The notes under the pieces were generated by a model, which saw nothing but the letters and a program-made list of their open reading frames with translations, had not been told where the DNA came from and ran no database searches. A program made the translations under genes and the position numbers. This document shows positions 16,133 to 25,239 of a stretch of DNA of 64,000 nucleotides, piece after piece. Within the stretch, counting starts at the first letter, position 1, and the number at the start of each line of letters is the position of its first letter. The stretch comes from an uncultured Clostridia bacterium. GTDB taxonomy: Bacteria; Bacillota; Clostridia; TANB77; CAG-508. The DNA lies in NCBI GenBank assembly GCA_944392605.1, contig CALXXE010000007.1:53754-117753 (forward strand), in the 5' to 3' direction.

Positions 16133-17005
16133 TTGAAAAGATTAGAAGTATTTGGAAGAAATAAAAAAGCTACAGCAACAGTATATTTTGTATTAAGATT
16201 TTTAGTAATAGTAACAATGATTTTACAATTTATAGAAGGTAATTATGAAAATGTTTTTATGTGTGCATTAACATTAGTTTTGTTTTTAATACCTATTATT
16301 ATAGAGAGAAAGCTAAATATAAAATTACCTAATACATTAGAAATAATAATATTTTTATTTATTTTTTCTGCACAGATATTAGGTGAAGTACAAAATTTCT
16401 ATGGAATATTTAAATATTGGGATACAATTTTACACACAATAAATGGATTTTTATGTGCAGCAATAGGATTTTCTATGATAGATATATTAAATAGAAGTTC
16501 TAAATTCCATAAAATGTTAACACCAGCTTTTGTCGCTTTAGTTGCTTTTTGCTTTTCTATGACAGTTGGTGTACTTTGGGAATTTATAGAATATGGTATG
16601 GATAAAACTTTTAATACTGATATGCAAAAAGATAGGATTTTAACTACAATTTCATCTACTTTATTAAATGAAGAAGGAAAAAATCAAGAAGAGGTTATTA
16701 GAAATATAGAAAAAACAACAATTACTGGAACTTATAATGGAGAAGAAAGTGTTATTACAATTGATGGTGGCTTCTTAGATATAGGTATAAATGACACAAT
16801 GAAAGATTTAATTGTAAACTTTATAGGAGCTGTAGTTTTTTCAATACTTGGATTATTATATATTAAAAATAGAGATGAATATAGGTTTGCAGAAGAGTTT
16901 ATGCCAATGGTAAAAACAGAAGAAGAAATAGAAGAAACTAGAAAAGAATTAGAAAGATTGGAAAAGGTATTAGAAGAAAAGAAAGAGAGAAAAAAGAAAA
17001 AATAA
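16133..17005 (+). CDS. DUF2238 (YjdF-like) membrane protein
   Basis: A 290-residue protein with about five membrane segments. It contains the DUF2238 pattern YWDTILHTINGFLCAA and GVLWEFIEYGMD (about residues 105-165), a loop of about 60 residues, then DTMKDLIVNFIGAVVFS and a highly charged C-terminal coiled tail (residues 245-290). The start is TTG at 16133, seven bases after AAAGGAGAG; the longer frame would overlap the GNAT gene. Role is unknown; conserved His/Asp/Glu in the membrane could bind a metal or lipid. Confidence 0.7.
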   Translation: MKRLEVFGRNKKATATVYFVLRFLVIVTMILQFIEGNYENVFMCALTLVLFLIPIIIERKLNIKLPNTLEIIIFLFIFSAQILGEVQNFYGIFKYWDTILHTINGFLCAAIGFSMIDILNRSSKFHKMLTPAFVALVAFCFSMTVGVLWEFIEYGMDKTFNTDMQKDRILTTISSTLLNEEGKNQEEVIRNIEKTTITGTYNGEESVITIDGGFLDIGINDTMKDLIVNFIGAVVFSILGLLYIKNRDEYRFAEEFMPMVKTEEEIEETRKELERLEKVLEEKKERKKKK

Positions 17006-17078
17006 AGTAGTACATTTAGAATAATAAATCACTAGATATAGAATGAAGTGGATAATTACACAGATATTATGGAAAATC

Positions 17079-17122
17079 AAGCTTATTTCATAAGGATATT
17101 TTACTTATGGGATAAGCTTTTA
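17079..17122 (+). terminator. rho-independent terminator after the DUF2238 gene
   Basis: A 16-pair stem with two G-U pairs joins 17079-17094 (AAGCTTATTTCATAAG) to 17104-17119 across a 9-base loop, followed by TT. It isolates the polA transcript that begins with a TATAAT box near 17178. Confidence 0.65.
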
Positions 17123-17212
17123 GAAAATAATTAGAATAAAGTGGAAAACCTTGTAGTAAATAAAAAAAATCTGTGATATAATAAAAAAGATTTTTAAGTA
17201 GGAGGAAAAATT

Positions 17213-19924
17213 TTGGATAAATTCGTATTAGTAGATGGAAATAGTATAATGAATAGAGCGTTTTATGGAATAATGGGAAGTAGGATGCTAACAACAAAAG
17301 ACGGTAAGTATACAAATGCAGTATATGGTTTTTTAGCAATATTATTTAGGCTACTAGAAGATGTAGAGCCTAAATATATGGCAGTAGCATTTGACTTAAA
17401 AGCACCTACAGCAAGACATAAAATGTATGAAGGATATAAAGCAAATAGAAAAGGAATGCCAGATGAGCTTGCTGAGCAAATGCCAATGATAAAAGAAATT
17501 TTACATGCAATGAATATAGATATAGTTGAAATGGAAGGTTATGAAGCAGATGATGTTTTAGGAACATTATCTTGCTACGGAGAAAAACAAGGATTAGAAG
17601 TAATTATTCTTTCAGGAGACAGAGATACTTTCCAACTTGCAACAGATAAAGTAACAATAAGGATACCACATACAAAAGCAGGGAAAAGTGAGACTGATGA
17701 ATATGATAGAGAAAAAATAAAAGAAAAATATGGACTAGAACCAAAACAATTAATAGAAGTAAAAGGACTTCAAGGAGATACATCAGACAATATTCCAGGA
17801 GTGCCAGGTGTAGGAGAAAAAACAGCTTTAAAGCTAATACAAGAATATGGTTCAATTGATAATTTGTATAAAAAAATAGAAGTAGGAGAAGATGATTTAA
17901 AAGGAAAACAAAGAGAAAAAATAATCGAGAATAAGGATTTAGCAATACTTTCAAGAACTTTAGGAACAATAAATGTAAATGTACCAATAAAAGATGATTT
18001 AAGTGATTTTAAAGTAGAAGAATGGGATAAAGAAAAAGTATTAGAACTATTTAAGGAGTTAAATTTTAATCGTTATATAGAACGTTTCAATTTAAAAGGA
18101 GAAAATGTTGCAAGAGAAGGAAATAACAGTACTAAAGAATTATATAAAATAGTAGAAAAATCAAAAAAAGAAATATTAGATTATATAAAAGAAACAAAAG
18201 AAATGATATTTTACTTTCTAACTAATAAAATAGAAGATGAAGATAAAATAATAAAAGAGGAAATAATAGGAATGTCAATATATAATAAAGAAAATAATGA
18301 GATTTATTATATAGACTTAAAAGAAGGAGCTAAAGAATTAAAAGATATCTTAGAAGATAATGAAATTAAGAAAGTAAGCATAGATTTAAGTAAAGCATAT
18401 ATACTATTAGAACAAGAAGGAGTAAATTTAAAAGGAATAGATTATGATATATCAATTGCATCATATATTTTAAATCCAACAGATAATAAACTAAAAATAG
18501 AAGATTTAATGGCAAAATATTTAGAGTTATATTTAGAAGAAATTTTAGGAGAAGAGGAACAAGATACAAAGCAAATAAATTTATTTGATAATGGAGAAGA
18601 AAAAAACAATAAAGAAAAAAGAAGACAAGAAGAAACTTGTATTTTTGCATATGCAATAGGAAAAATAAAAGAGATAACTGTAAAAAAATTAGAAGAGATA
18701 AATTGCTTAGATTTATTTTATAAAATAGATATGCCAACAGTAGAAGTATTATCAAATATGCAATGGAATGGTATGTATGTAGATAAAGAAGAATTAGAAT
18801 CATTTGGAAAAGAATTAACAGAAAAACTAGAAACAATAACAAAGATAATTTATGAAATGGCAGGAGAAGAATTTAATATAAACTCAACTAAACAATTGGG
18901 TGAAATACTATTTGAAAAAATGAAACTACCTATCATTAAGAAAACTAAAAATGGTTATTCAACAGATGTAGACGTATTAGAAAAACTAAAAAAGGAAGAT
19001 CCTATCATAGAACAAATATTAGAATATAGACAGCTTATGAAATTAAATTCAACTTATGTAGAAGGGTTAAAACCATATATAAATCCAAAAACAAATAGAA
19101 TCCATTCATTCTTCCACCAAACAATAACAGCAACAGGGAGAATAAGCTCAACAGAACCAAATCTTCAGAATATACCAACAAGATTTGAATTAGGAAAAAG
19201 AGTAAGAAAAGTGTTTAAACCTGAAAGTGGAAAAGTATATATTGATGCAGACTATTCGCAAATAGAATTAAGAGTTTTAGCATCAATATCTGGAGATAAA
19301 CATATGATAGAAGCATTTAAAGAGGGGAAAGATATTCATAAACAAGCAGCATCAAAAGTGTTTAAAACTCCAATTGATGAAGTAACAAAAGAGCAAAGAA
19401 GTAATGCAAAAGCAGTAAACTTTGGAATAGTTTATGGAATAAGTGACTTTGGCTTAGGTGAACAGTTAGGTATTGGTAGAAAACAGGCAAAAAAATATAT
19501 TGACGAATATTTAAGTGAATATTCAGGAATTAAGAATTTTATGGATAATATAAAAGAAGATGCAAAAGAAAAAGGATATGTAGAAACATTATTCCATAGA
19601 AGAAGATATATACCAGAATTGAAATCTAATAATTATATGGTAAGGCAGTTTGGGCTAAGGGCAGCTATGAACACACCTATACAAGGAACAGCTGCAGATA
19701 TAATGAAAATTGCCATGATAAAAGTATTTAAAGAAATTGAAAAAAGGGGATTAAAATCAAAAATAGTATTACAAGTACACGATGAAATGATGTTAGAGAC
19801 TCCAATTAGTGAACAAGAGGAAATACAAGAAATAGTAAAAAATAGTATGGAAACAGCAGCTGAGTTAAAAGTACCTCTAATTGCAGAATTGTCTGAAGCA
19901 GACAATTGGTATGATTGTAAATAA
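17213..19924 (+). CDS. polA: DNA polymerase I
   Basis: A 903-residue family A polymerase with a TTG start after AGGAGG. Residues 1-290 are the 5' nuclease (DGNSIMNRAFYG, EGYEADDVLGT, GDTSDNIPGVPGVGEKTA). Residues about 305-475 correspond to the 3'-5' exonuclease fold, but the first catalytic motif (DxE) is replaced (MIFYFLTNK) so proofreading is very likely lost, as in Bacillus and Taq enzymes. Residues about 500-903 are the polymerase, with DADYSQIELRVLA (motif A), KAVNFGIVYG (motif B) and VHDEM (motif C). It removes RNA primers and fills gaps. A REP-like repeat begins on the base after its stop. Confidence 0.95.
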   Translation: MDKFVLVDGNSIMNRAFYGIMGSRMLTTKDGKYTNAVYGFLAILFRLLEDVEPKYMAVAFDLKAPTARHKMYEGYKANRKGMPDELAEQMPMIKEILHAMNIDIVEMEGYEADDVLGTLSCYGEKQGLEVIILSGDRDTFQLATDKVTIRIPHTKAGKSETDEYDREKIKEKYGLEPKQLIEVKGLQGDTSDNIPGVPGVGEKTALKLIQEYGSIDNLYKKIEVGEDDLKGKQREKIIENKDLAILSRTLGTINVNVPIKDDLSDFKVEEWDKEKVLELFKELNFNRYIERFNLKGENVAREGNNSTKELYKIVEKSKKEILDYIKETKEMIFYFLTNKIEDEDKIIKEEIIGMSIYNKENNEIYYIDLKEGAKELKDILEDNEIKKVSIDLSKAYILLEQEGVNLKGIDYDISIASYILNPTDNKLKIEDLMAKYLELYLEEILGEEEQDTKQINLFDNGEEKNNKEKRRQEETCIFAYAIGKIKEITVKKLEEINCLDLFYKIDMPTVEVLSNMQWNGMYVDKEELESFGKELTEKLETITKIIYEMAGEEFNINSTKQLGEILFEKMKLPIIKKTKNGYSTDVDVLEKLKKEDPIIEQILEYRQLMKLNSTYVEGLKPYINPKTNRIHSFFHQTITATGRISSTEPNLQNIPTRFELGKRVRKVFKPESGKVYIDADYSQIELRVLASISGDKHMIEAFKEGKDIHKQAASKVFKTPIDEVTKEQRSNAKAVNFGIVYGISDFGLGEQLGIGRKQAKKYIDEYLSEYSGIKNFMDNIKEDAKEKGYVETLFHRRRYIPELKSNNYMVRQFGLRAAMNTPIQGTAADIMKIAMIKVFKEIEKRGLKSKIVLQVHDEMMLETPISEQEEIQEIVKNSMETAAELKVPLIAELSEADNWYDCK

Positions 19925-19979
19925 TTTCGCGTTGGGGACGTTTCCTTTGCGCAAAAAAATTCGCATCTGGGACACATCT
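19925..19979 (+). repeat. REP-like interspersed repeat, copy A
   Basis: About 55 bases starting TTTCGC directly after the polA TAA. It holds two related 20-base units, TTCGCGTTGGGGACGTTTCC and TTCGCATCTGGGACACATCT, separated by the palindrome TTTGCGCAAA. Copies recur at 27598-27650 (inverted) and 37996-38050. Confidence 0.75.
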
Positions 19980-20013
19980 TTCAAAGTGTAATGACAAAGG
20001 AGAGAAAATAAAA

Positions 20014-20574
20014 GTGAAAAATATAAAGCTAGTTATTGCTGTTGCAATAATTTTACTTATTATTGTAGTTATTTTTATTTTTAAAGATAGAATACTAAGA
20101 ATAATGTACCCTAAAGCTTATCAAGAAATAGTTTCAACTTATGCAGAAAAATATGATGTGGAAGAGAATTTGATATTTGCAGTAATTAAAGCAGAAAGCA
20201 ATTTCGATGAAAAAGCTGTGTCACATAAAAATGCAATCGGATTAATGCAAATTATGGAAGAAACAGCAGATGATATTGCAACTACATATGGAATTGATAT
20301 AGACAATGACAATATAAAAGAATCAGTAGCAAATGTAGAAAACAATATAAATATAGGTACAAAGTATTTAGAAGTCTTATTAGATAAATATGGAAATAAA
20401 GAGCTTGCAGTAGCAGCATATAATGCAGGAATTGGAACTGTTGATAATTGGATATCAAAAGATATAATTAAGGAAGACGGAAGTGATATTGAAAATATAC
20501 CTTACAAAGAAACTAACAATTATGTAAGAAAAATATTAAGAAATTATGAAATTTATCAAAGCATATATGAATAA
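20014..20574 (+). CDS. lytic transglycosylase, SLT domain
   Basis: A 186-residue membrane-anchored enzyme (anchor at about residues 5-24) with an SLT/goose-lysozyme-type domain: IFAVIKAESNFDEKAVS holds the catalytic Glu, followed by IGLMQIMEETADDIA, NINIGTKYLEVLL and AVAAYNAGIGTVDNWI. It cleaves peptidoglycan glycan strands from outside the membrane. The start is GTG after AAAGGAGAG. It is the size of the soluble lytic transglycosylases of Clostridia; the position between polA and a TPR protein gives no further clue. Confidence 0.85.
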   Translation: MKNIKLVIAVAIILLIIVVIFIFKDRILRIMYPKAYQEIVSTYAEKYDVEENLIFAVIKAESNFDEKAVSHKNAIGLMQIMEETADDIATTYGIDIDNDNIKESVANVENNINIGTKYLEVLLDKYGNKELAVAAYNAGIGTVDNWISKDIIKEDGSDIENIPYKETNNYVRKILRNYEIYQSIYE

Positions 20575-20635
20575 CTAGACAAATGATGAAAAATGAAATA
20601 AAATAGAAATGCGAAAAGTAGAAGGAGAAGTTAAT

Positions 20636-21880
20636 ATGCTAGTAGAACAATTACTATTTATATTTGTTTCGTTTGCAATATTTGTGTATATGTTTTTTAG
20701 AATGATAAGAAGAAACGATACTAGTTATGTGACTATTTTGGTATTAGAGGCAATGGGAATAACTCTTAATTTCCTTGAAGTTTTATTTGATATAAAATTA
20801 AATGTATTTTTTAAGATTTTAAAATATGTATTAGCAGTATTAATACCAATAGTAATTATCATATTAGAAAAACAAGGAATATATTTGTATGAAGCAATTA
20901 ATTTAACTAAAGCTAAAGTTTGTCTTTTATTTAAAGATAATAAAAGGGCAAAAGATGCTTTACTTAGTTTACTTGATAAGAATAAGGATAGTTACAAAGC
21001 TCATAAGATGCTTGCGGAGATTTATGAAAAAGAAGGCGGAATGAGAAAGGCAATAGATGAATATGTACAGGCAATTGACTTAGATAAACAAGATTATGAT
21101 TCTTATTATAAAGTAGCAGAATTATTAAATGGTTTGGATAAAAAAGATGAAGCAGCTGAAATGCTATTTAATTTATTAAATAAAAAACCAGATATATATG
21201 AAGCATCTATGTTATTAGGAGATATTTTAATTGACACTGAAATGTATAAAGATGCAGTAAATGTATATCAAGAGGCACTAAAATATAATCCATATAGTTA
21301 TGATATAAATTATAACCTTGGAATTGCTTATACAATGCTTAATGATTTTCAGAGTGCAAAGACTTGTTATGAAAAAGCAGCAGAAATTAATAGTCTTGCA
21401 TATGCATTGAAATATGACTTAGCAGAGATAGCTCTTATTTACAAAGATATAGAAGAAGCTGAAAGAAAATTTTTAGAAGCTGTGAATGAAGAAGAACTTT
21501 CAGCAGATAGTTATTATGAATTATCTAAAATAGCATTAATCAAAAATGACAAAGATACAGCTATAAAATATATAAATACAGCAATAGATATAGATAGCAA
21601 GAAAATTGTAGATAAAGTAAAAAAAGATCCTATTTTTATACCAATAATGGCTAGAATTTCAATTCCGTTTAATTTAGAAAACAAAGAACAAGAGGAAAAA
21701 GGTAAATTAAGTAAAAAAGAAATAAAAGTTAAAGAACATTTGGAAGAAATGTCTGAAATTACAAGGCATTTAAGTTATAATGATATTAATTTGTTAAAGA
21801 AAAATAGAAAAGAAAAACTAGAAGATAGGCAAATGCAAGAGCAAGAAGGAAAAGAAAAACATAGAGAAAGACAAGAATAA
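20636..21880 (+). CDS. membrane-anchored TPR protein
   Basis: A 414-residue protein with two or three N-terminal membrane segments (residues about 3-21, 30-50, 62-82) and then at least six tetratricopeptide repeats, for instance AHKMLAEIYEKEGGMRKAID and YNLGIAYTMLNDFQSAKTC. The last 70 residues are a charged coiled tail. ATG at 20636 has GAAGGAG eight bases before; the in-frame ATG at 20609 lacks a site. TPR arrays act as protein-binding scaffolds, here facing the cytoplasm if the charged linker stays inside. Partner unknown. Confidence 0.75.
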   Translation: MLVEQLLFIFVSFAIFVYMFFRMIRRNDTSYVTILVLEAMGITLNFLEVLFDIKLNVFFKILKYVLAVLIPIVIIILEKQGIYLYEAINLTKAKVCLLFKDNKRAKDALLSLLDKNKDSYKAHKMLAEIYEKEGGMRKAIDEYVQAIDLDKQDYDSYYKVAELLNGLDKKDEAAEMLFNLLNKKPDIYEASMLLGDILIDTEMYKDAVNVYQEALKYNPYSYDINYNLGIAYTMLNDFQSAKTCYEKAAEINSLAYALKYDLAEIALIYKDIEEAERKFLEAVNEEELSADSYYELSKIALIKNDKDTAIKYINTAIDIDSKKIVDKVKKDPIFIPIMARISIPFNLENKEQEEKGKLSKKEIKVKEHLEEMSEITRHLSYNDINLLKKNRKEKLEDRQMQEQEGKEKHRERQE

Positions 21881-21935
21881 AAAATGACTCATAAAATTCC
21901 TAAAAATCAATATAATAATCATAAGGAGGGATTTT

Positions 21936-22817
21936 ATGAGTACAAATTTTGCTATAATTGGTGGAGATTTAAGAATAATAAAACTTGCAAAGATGTTAGC
22001 AGATGAAGGAAATACTATATATACTTTTGGATTAGAAAAAGCAGAAGAGTTAAAAGGACATGAGAATATTATTTTTACAGAAAAATTAAGTAAAGCTATT
22101 CTAGAAGATGTAGAAGTAGTAATTGGACCAATACCTTTTTCGAGCAATGGAATAAATATTAATGCACCATTTAGTAACACAGAAATATCTATAAGAGAAC
22201 TTGTTCATTATTTAAATGCAAAAATATTGATTGCCGGAAGTATTATGCCAGAAGTATATAGTATGGCAACTGATGAATATATTGAAATAATAGATATTAT
22301 GAAAAGAGAAGAATTAGCTGTATTAAATACAATTTCGACAGCAGAAGGTGCAATAGAAATTGCTATATCAAATACTAATAAGATAATACATGGAAGTAAG
22401 GTGTTAATATTAGGGTTTGGTAGAATCGGAAAAGTATTGGCAAGAAAAATGGCAGGTTTATCTGCTAAAGTTACATGTGCTGCAAGAAAAGATGAAGATT
22501 TGGCTTGGATAAGAGCATATGGACATAATGAAACTAATATAAATACTTTAGGAGAAAATTTAGGTGATTTTGATATTATAATAAACACTGTTCCGCACTT
22601 AATTCTAAACAAAGAAAGATTACAATATGTAAAAGAGGATTGTTTATTAATAGATTTAGCATCTAATCCTGGAGGAATAGATAAAAAAGAAACTAAAGCA
22701 AGAAATTTAAATCTAATATGGGCGTTAGCACTTCCAGGAAAGGTAGCACCAGTTACGACCGCTGAATTTATAAAAGATACAATATATAATATATTAAAAG
22801 AAGTATATAAAAAATAG
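21936..22817 (+). CDS. dpaA: dipicolinate synthase subunit A
   Basis: A 293-residue protein matching DpaA/SpoVFA: FAIIGGDLRIIKLAKML at the N-terminus, the conserved PFSNTEISIRELVHYL stretch and a Rossmann motif GSKVLILGFGRIGKVLARKM in the middle. It makes dipicolinate from a lysine-pathway intermediate in the mother cell during sporulation and normally works with DpaB, a flavoprotein. No dpaB lies next to it: uppP follows after 16 bases. The gene marks this organism as an endospore former. Expression would be expected under sigma-K, but I see no clear sigma-K promoter. Confidence 0.9.
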   Translation: MSTNFAIIGGDLRIIKLAKMLADEGNTIYTFGLEKAEELKGHENIIFTEKLSKAILEDVEVVIGPIPFSSNGININAPFSNTEISIRELVHYLNAKILIAGSIMPEVYSMATDEYIEIIDIMKREELAVLNTISTAEGAIEIAISNTNKIIHGSKVLILGFGRIGKVLARKMAGLSAKVTCAARKDEDLAWIRAYGHNETNINTLGENLGDFDIIINTVPHLILNKERLQYVKEDCLLIDLASNPGGIDKKETKARNLNLIWALALPGKVAPVTTAEFIKDTIYNILKEVYKK

Positions 22818-22833
22818 ACAAAGGAAGGAAGAA

Positions 22834-23694
22834 ATGATTATGTTATTAGAGCTTTTAAAAGCAGGTGTATTTGGAGTTATAGAAGGAATTACAGAATGGC
22901 TACCAATAAGTAGTACAGGACATTTGATTTTGGCAGAGCAATTTATAAAGTTTAATGAGGTTTCTCCAGAATTTTGGAGTATGTTTCAAGTCGTTATTCA
23001 ATTTGGTGCCATTCTAGCAGTTGTTCTCTTATATTTTAAGAAAATATGGCCTTTTACTAAAAATAAAGAAAAGGCTATTAAGAAAACAGGATTTCTCTCT
23101 TATTTTAATAAAGATATAATGAGTTTATGGGGAAAAATATTAGTTGGATGTATTCCGGCAGCAATTATTGGATTGCTTTTCGATGATGTATTTGAGGCTT
23201 TATTTTATAATCCAGTTTGTATAGCAATTGCTTTAATTGTTTTTGGTATTGCTTTTATTGTAATAGAAAATTGGAATAAGAATAGAAGAGCAAAGGTAAA
23301 AGAAACAAGTAAAGAGATTACATATAAAGATGCGTTTTTAATTGGAATATTCCAATTAATAGCAGCAATATTTCCAGGTACATCACGTTCAGGTGCAACA
23401 ATTATTGGTGGATTATTAATAGGTCTATCTAGACCAAATGCAGCTGAATTCACATTTTATTTAGCAATTCCAACAATGCTTGGTGCTAGTTTATTAAAAT
23501 TAGTTCAATTTGGATTTGGATTTACAGGAATAGAAATTGCAGTATTGTTAGTTGGAATGTTAGTTTCATTCTTAGTTTCTGTTATAGTTATTAAATTCTT
23601 AATGAACTACATTAAGAAACACAACTTCAAAGTATTTGGATATTACAGAATAATACTTGGAATTATAGTTTTAGCATATTTCTTTATGATATAA
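22834..23694 (+). CDS. uppP: undecaprenyl-diphosphatase UppP/BacA
   Basis: A 286-residue integral membrane phosphatase that recycles undecaprenyl pyrophosphate for cell-wall synthesis. Key motifs are present: GVIEGITEWLPISSTGH with the catalytic glutamates (residues about 13-29) and FPGTSRSGATI (about 178-188). About eight membrane segments. The ATG follows AAGGAAGGAAGAA, 16 bases after dpaA, so the two probably share a transcript that ends at the strong hairpin right after the stop. Overexpression of this family gives bacitracin resistance. Confidence 0.93.
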   Translation: MIMLLELLKAGVFGVIEGITEWLPISSTGHLILAEQFIKFNEVSPEFWSMFQVVIQFGAILAVVLLYFKKIWPFTKNKEKAIKKTGFLSYFNKDIMSLWGKILVGCIPAAIIGLLFDDVFEALFYNPVCIAIALIVFGIAFIVIENWNKNRRAKVKETSKEITYKDAFLIGIFQLIAAIFPGTSRSGATIIGGLLIGLSRPNAAEFTFYLAIPTMLGASLLKLVQFGFGFTGIEIAVLLVGMLVSFLVSVIVIKFLMNYIKKHNFKVFGYYRIILGIIVLAYFFMI

Positions 23695-23698
23695 AAAG

Positions 23699-23729
23699 AA
23701 CGAGCTCGCAAGACTGCGGGCTCGTTTTG
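23699..23729 (+). terminator. strong rho-independent terminator after uppP
   Basis: AACGAGCTCGCA (23699-23710) pairs with TGCGGGCTCGTT (23715-23726) around AGAC, followed by TTTG. GC-rich for this region. Confidence 0.85.
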
Positions 23730-23731
23730 AC

Positions 23732-24166
23732 TCATGCATCTTCCTTTTCAGAATCACTTCCTTGAAAATATTGCTCGTCAAGAAAATTGAAAGCAGAGAT
23801 AATCGCTCCTATAGTATCCATACATCCGAAGGAGTATGAAATATTCCAGAGCTGGTCTTCTTTGTCAAGGTCCTTCAATTGTTCTGTAATTTCTATCTGC
23901 TTTTTTTCACATTGCTCTTTCATATCAGAAAGTATGATATCGTAATTATGACGATTCATAAGATAGCCAATAATAGCGCCATCTAGAAATCCTGATTTAT
24001 GAGCAAAGAGAGAAATCATCATCACAAAGATGAAGCAGATGACTACAGATAATATGCTTGCCAAGAGTGTTGGGAGCTCTATAGACCAAAGAAGTTGCAA
24101 AACAATGAGAAGGATGATTCCGAAGAACATAGAAGTTGGCACGATGTCTTTCATGCATTTTGACAT
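23732..24166 (-). CDS. orphan small membrane protein, 144 aa
   Basis: The likely start is the ATG nine bases after GGGAGG on the minus strand (MSKCMKDIV). Two membrane segments at about residues 10-55 are followed by a soluble, charged domain with heptad-like Glu/Lys/Gln content and an acidic end (GSDSEKEDA). Codon use is richer in G and C (CTC, GGC, GCG, TCG) than in flanking housekeeping genes, so the gene may be a recent arrival or evolving under other constraints. I recognise no family. Confidence 0.55.
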   Translation of the reverse strand: MSKCMKDIVPTSMFFGIILLIVLQLLWSIELPTLLASILSVVICFIFVMMISLFAHKSGFLDGAIIGYLMNRHNYDIILSDMKEQCEKKQIEITEQLKDLDKEDQLWNISYSFGCMDTIGAIISAFNFLDEQYFQGSDSEKEDA

Positions 24167-24378
24167 TTCGTCAAGCCTCCCTAAGTTGAGGTTTACAATA
24201 AATATTATATAACATTTTGCGTGAAAATACAAATTTATGTGCTTTTAGAATCATATAGAGATATTGAAAAGTTATGTAAATTATATTATAATAATGTTAC
24301 GAAATCTTTATAATCTCGTTTTTTCAGCGAGTGTATATAGCAGCTGGTAAAAAGACTATTTTCGAGAGAGGAGAAAAA

Positions 24379-24588
24379 ATGGCTAAAAATCTGCAAACGA
24401 GTTTGGAAGAGCTTTTAAATGAGCGTTCAAAACTCCAACAAAGAGCAAGAGTGCTTCAGGGTTTGCTAAATGAGTTTGCAGCAAGCTCGAATGGTACAGC
24501 ACATGATTATGATGTCTTGTGCGACCTTGCGGCAGACTTGGCAGCTATCTATGCACAACTAAGAGTTATTGCACTTCAGATTGATTAG
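24379..24588 (+). CDS. small helical (coiled-coil) protein, 69 aa
   Basis: The ATG follows GAGAGAGGAGAAAAA. The product is nearly all helix-forming, with LEELLNERSKLQQRARVLQG and LAADLAAIYAQLRVIALQID, so a short two-helix hairpin or coiled coil is likely. Base composition is distinctly higher in GC than the surrounding genome. It stands alone between a promoter-bearing gap (TATAAT at 24309) and a strong bidirectional terminator. Function unknown. Confidence 0.55.
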   Translation: MAKNLQTSLEELLNERSKLQQRARVLQGLLNEFAASSNGTAHDYDVLCDLAADLAAIYAQLRVIALQID

Positions 24589-24611
24589 CTACAAGTCAAA
24601 TAGCCAGTAAG

Positions 24612-24639
24612 AAGGCACCCCGAGTTTGGGGTGCCTTTG
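24612..24639. terminator. bidirectional rho-independent terminator
   Basis: AAGGCACCCC (24612-24621) pairs perfectly with GGGGTGCCTT (24628-24637) around GAGTTT. It ends the + strand small helical gene and the - strand membrane-protein operon. Confidence 0.85.
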
Positions 24640-24690
24640 GTATTACTTGACTTCAGCGTCTGCTTCAATGATGTCCTCATCAGACTGAAC

Positions 24691-24987
24691 TTAGGGGAAA
24701 TCTATTTCATGATTAAATAAGAAATCATAATAATCTTCACGCCTTTGGTGAACTCTCCCCAAATTATATCCAAATTCAAAGCCATTATCATAATCATTTG
24801 CACGTTCTAGCAAAGCTTGATAGTAACCTAGGTTGAAGAAAATCACATATACCATGCCGAAAGCTATGCAAAAGACTAGAGTGTTGATAACCATACCTAA
24901 AGAGAATCCTTCAGATATTGTTTCAACGATAGTTCTGAAAATGAAGACACAAAAGAGACCTATGATAATACCTTTATATTTTGACAT
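24691..24987 (-). CDS. orphan small membrane protein, 98 aa, possibly cut short by a stop
   Basis: Starts at an ATG after AGGAGG on the minus strand. Two membrane segments (residues about 5-22 and 30-50) precede a charged C-terminus with FEFGYNLGRVHQRRED. The stop at 24691-24693 is followed in frame by 15 well-formed codons, ending SDEDIIEADAEVK, and a second TAA at 24643-24645 right before the shared terminator. That suggests the first stop is a recent nonsense change or a read-through site. Composition is GC-richer than the genome. Family not recognised. Confidence 0.5.
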   Translation of the reverse strand: MSKYKGIIIGLFCVFIFRTIVETISEGFSLGMVINTLVFCIAFGMVYVIFFNLGYYQALLERANDYDNGFEFGYNLGRVHQRREDYYDFLFNHEIDFP

Positions 24988-25027
24988 ATGCGTCAGTACC
25001 TCCTATTTGGCTTTACTTTGTCATCTC

Positions 25028-25168
25028 TTACTTAGTCCTAGTGAAAACTTCAGAAGCGTTCTTGTATCCTTTCTCGTAGCCTTTGATAAGTCCTCTTTGA
25101 TATAGAATGAAGTTAGTTATAAGACAAACAAAGCCACTTATAACAAGAAAGTGCACTTTTTGCTTCAT
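25028..25168 (-). CDS. very small membrane protein, 46 aa
   Basis: A 46-codon frame with AAGGAGG seven bases before its ATG. One membrane segment at residues 6-23 is followed by a basic, Gly/Tyr-containing tail (LIKGYEKGYKNASEVF). Such Gly-Tyr spacing also appears in the tail of the next gene downstream (EFGYNLGR), so the pair may be related and act together. They are 40 bases apart and probably one operon. It belongs to the same orphan island and has no recognised family. Confidence 0.5.
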   Translation of the reverse strand: MKQKVHFLVISGFVCLITNFILYQRGLIKGYEKGYKNASEVFTRTK

Positions 25169-25239
25169 TGTAAAACCTCCTTAAATAGAGAGTACACAAA
25201 TGTGCATATATTATAACATATTTAGACTAAAAAGTAAAA

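Noticed and set aside
17604-18842. Long leucine-rich frames on the strand opposite polA and other genes
   Set aside because: They mirror A/T-rich codons of the real gene, lack ribosome sites and recur opposite nearly every gene.
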